DNA of 64,000 nucleotides from Scolanthus callimorphus. Lineage: Eukaryota > Cnidaria > Anthozoa > Actiniaria > Edwardsiidae. Where the stretch lies: assembly GCA_033964015.1 (NCBI GenBank), contig CM066921.1:22983355-23047354 (forward strand). Direction: 5' to 3'. How positions within the stretch are numbered: the stretch's first letter is position 1; each line of letters opens with the position of its first letter. The notes below the pieces were generated by a model, which worked only from the letters and a program-made list of their open reading frames with translations, had not been told where the DNA came from and ran no database searches. Of the stretch, positions 63,659 to 64,000 are shown one piece after another. The position numbers and the translations under genes were made by a program.

Positions 63659-64000
63659 AGGTTTAATACCAGAAAAATAAAGAAAAAAAATCATATCTCC
63701 CGAAGGGAAGCATCTATAGAAGCCAAACTTGGACAAACTTTCAAAGACCATAAGAAGAACTTTGCACCAAGGTCACGTGCCCTTACGTCATCAATGACGT
63801 CATTAAAATGGACCATAATGTCCGTGACGTTCAAAAATGAACTCCATGGGTTACTGTATGCGTTTTTCTCTTATCTATGGTGCTCCGCTTCGCGCCGCGC
63901 GGGAGCTCCGCTAATACCAGAAAAATAAAGAAAAAATCATATTTCCCGAAGGGAAGCTTCTATAGAAGCCAATCTTGGACAAACTTTCAAAGACCATAAG
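63659..64000. repeat. Direct repeat pair, about 95 bp
   Basis: TTTAATACCAGAAAAATAAAG...TTTCAAAGACCATAAG at 63661-63753 recurs at 63912-64000 and continues past the window. TCCCGAAGGGA lies inside each. Between them are GTTACGTCATCAATGACGTCA-like CRE sites and GCGGGAGCTCCGC. Confidence 0.85.

Noticed and set aside
1..64000. tRNA genes
   Set aside because: No B-box (GGTTCGANTCC) with a matching A-box at proper spacing was seen; the only tRNA-like match is the 18-nt retrotransposon primer site at 27014-27031.

Overview
The window is eukaryotic (metazoan) DNA, most likely from an anthozoan cnidarian such as a stony coral or sea anemone. That placement is an inference. It rests on the 5S rRNA sequence, the split genes with short exons, and the mix of BEL/Pao, CR1/L2-like, PIF/Harbinger-like and foldback elements. 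There are no operons, ribosome binding sites or other prokaryotic features.

Region 1 (1-18185) is a tandem 5S rDNA array on the + strand: 26 recognisable 5S genes in units of about 610 bp. Three units have lost the 5S gene through the same deletion, and six short fused units lack the 5S and half the spacer. The array has a higher-order structure: genes at 3877-7886 recur at 12332-16341 with an almost constant offset of about 8456 bp. Its left edge is the end of a PIF/Harbinger-like element (1-45). Its right edge is broken by a hairpin-TIR element (18188-19374), followed by a diverged spacer (19377-19671) and an inverted 5S fragment (19825-19899).

Region 2 (19.9-27.2 kb) holds MITEs, one pentraxin/laminin-G-like candidate exon (21918-22052, +) and a complete but dead BEL/Pao retrotransposon (22194-27150, -). 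The retrotransposon has 117-bp LTRs, a TCCAA target duplication, a tRNA-Phe primer site, gag, protease and integrase, but no reverse transcriptase. A TA-flanked DNA element (23505-24670) sits inside its integrase.

Region 3 (28.2-33.5 kb) contains the best host-gene candidate: a four-exon minus-strand gene for a small secreted protein of about 143 residues with four cysteines. Its exon phases all agree, and its introns are full of MITEs and hairpins.

Region 4 (33.6-49.1 kb) has a degenerate CR1/L2-like LINE (33687 to about 37340, -) with a 117-bp duplication inside its reverse transcriptase and a DNA element inserted in its linker. Hairpins, a 348-bp tandem repeat, a decayed coding copy at 45779-46249, and several foldback and TIR elements follow.

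Region 5 (49.8-56.5 kb) is a nested system: a 6.7-kb inverted repeat whose arms serve as empty-site references for each other's insertions. It encloses two nested hairpin-TIR elements and a 1.7-kb foldback with arms of about 780 bp.

Region 6 (56.5-64 kb) has a degenerate multi-copy cnidarian gene (58380-60993, +) split by a LINE fragment, and a 127-bp minisatellite in which each repeat carries a paired CRE palindrome next to a TCACGTGA site.

The most novel items are the asymmetric hairpin-plus-TIR elements with copy-specific, self-complementary hairpins, the uncharacterised secreted-protein gene, the higher-order 5S array and the CRE minisatellite.
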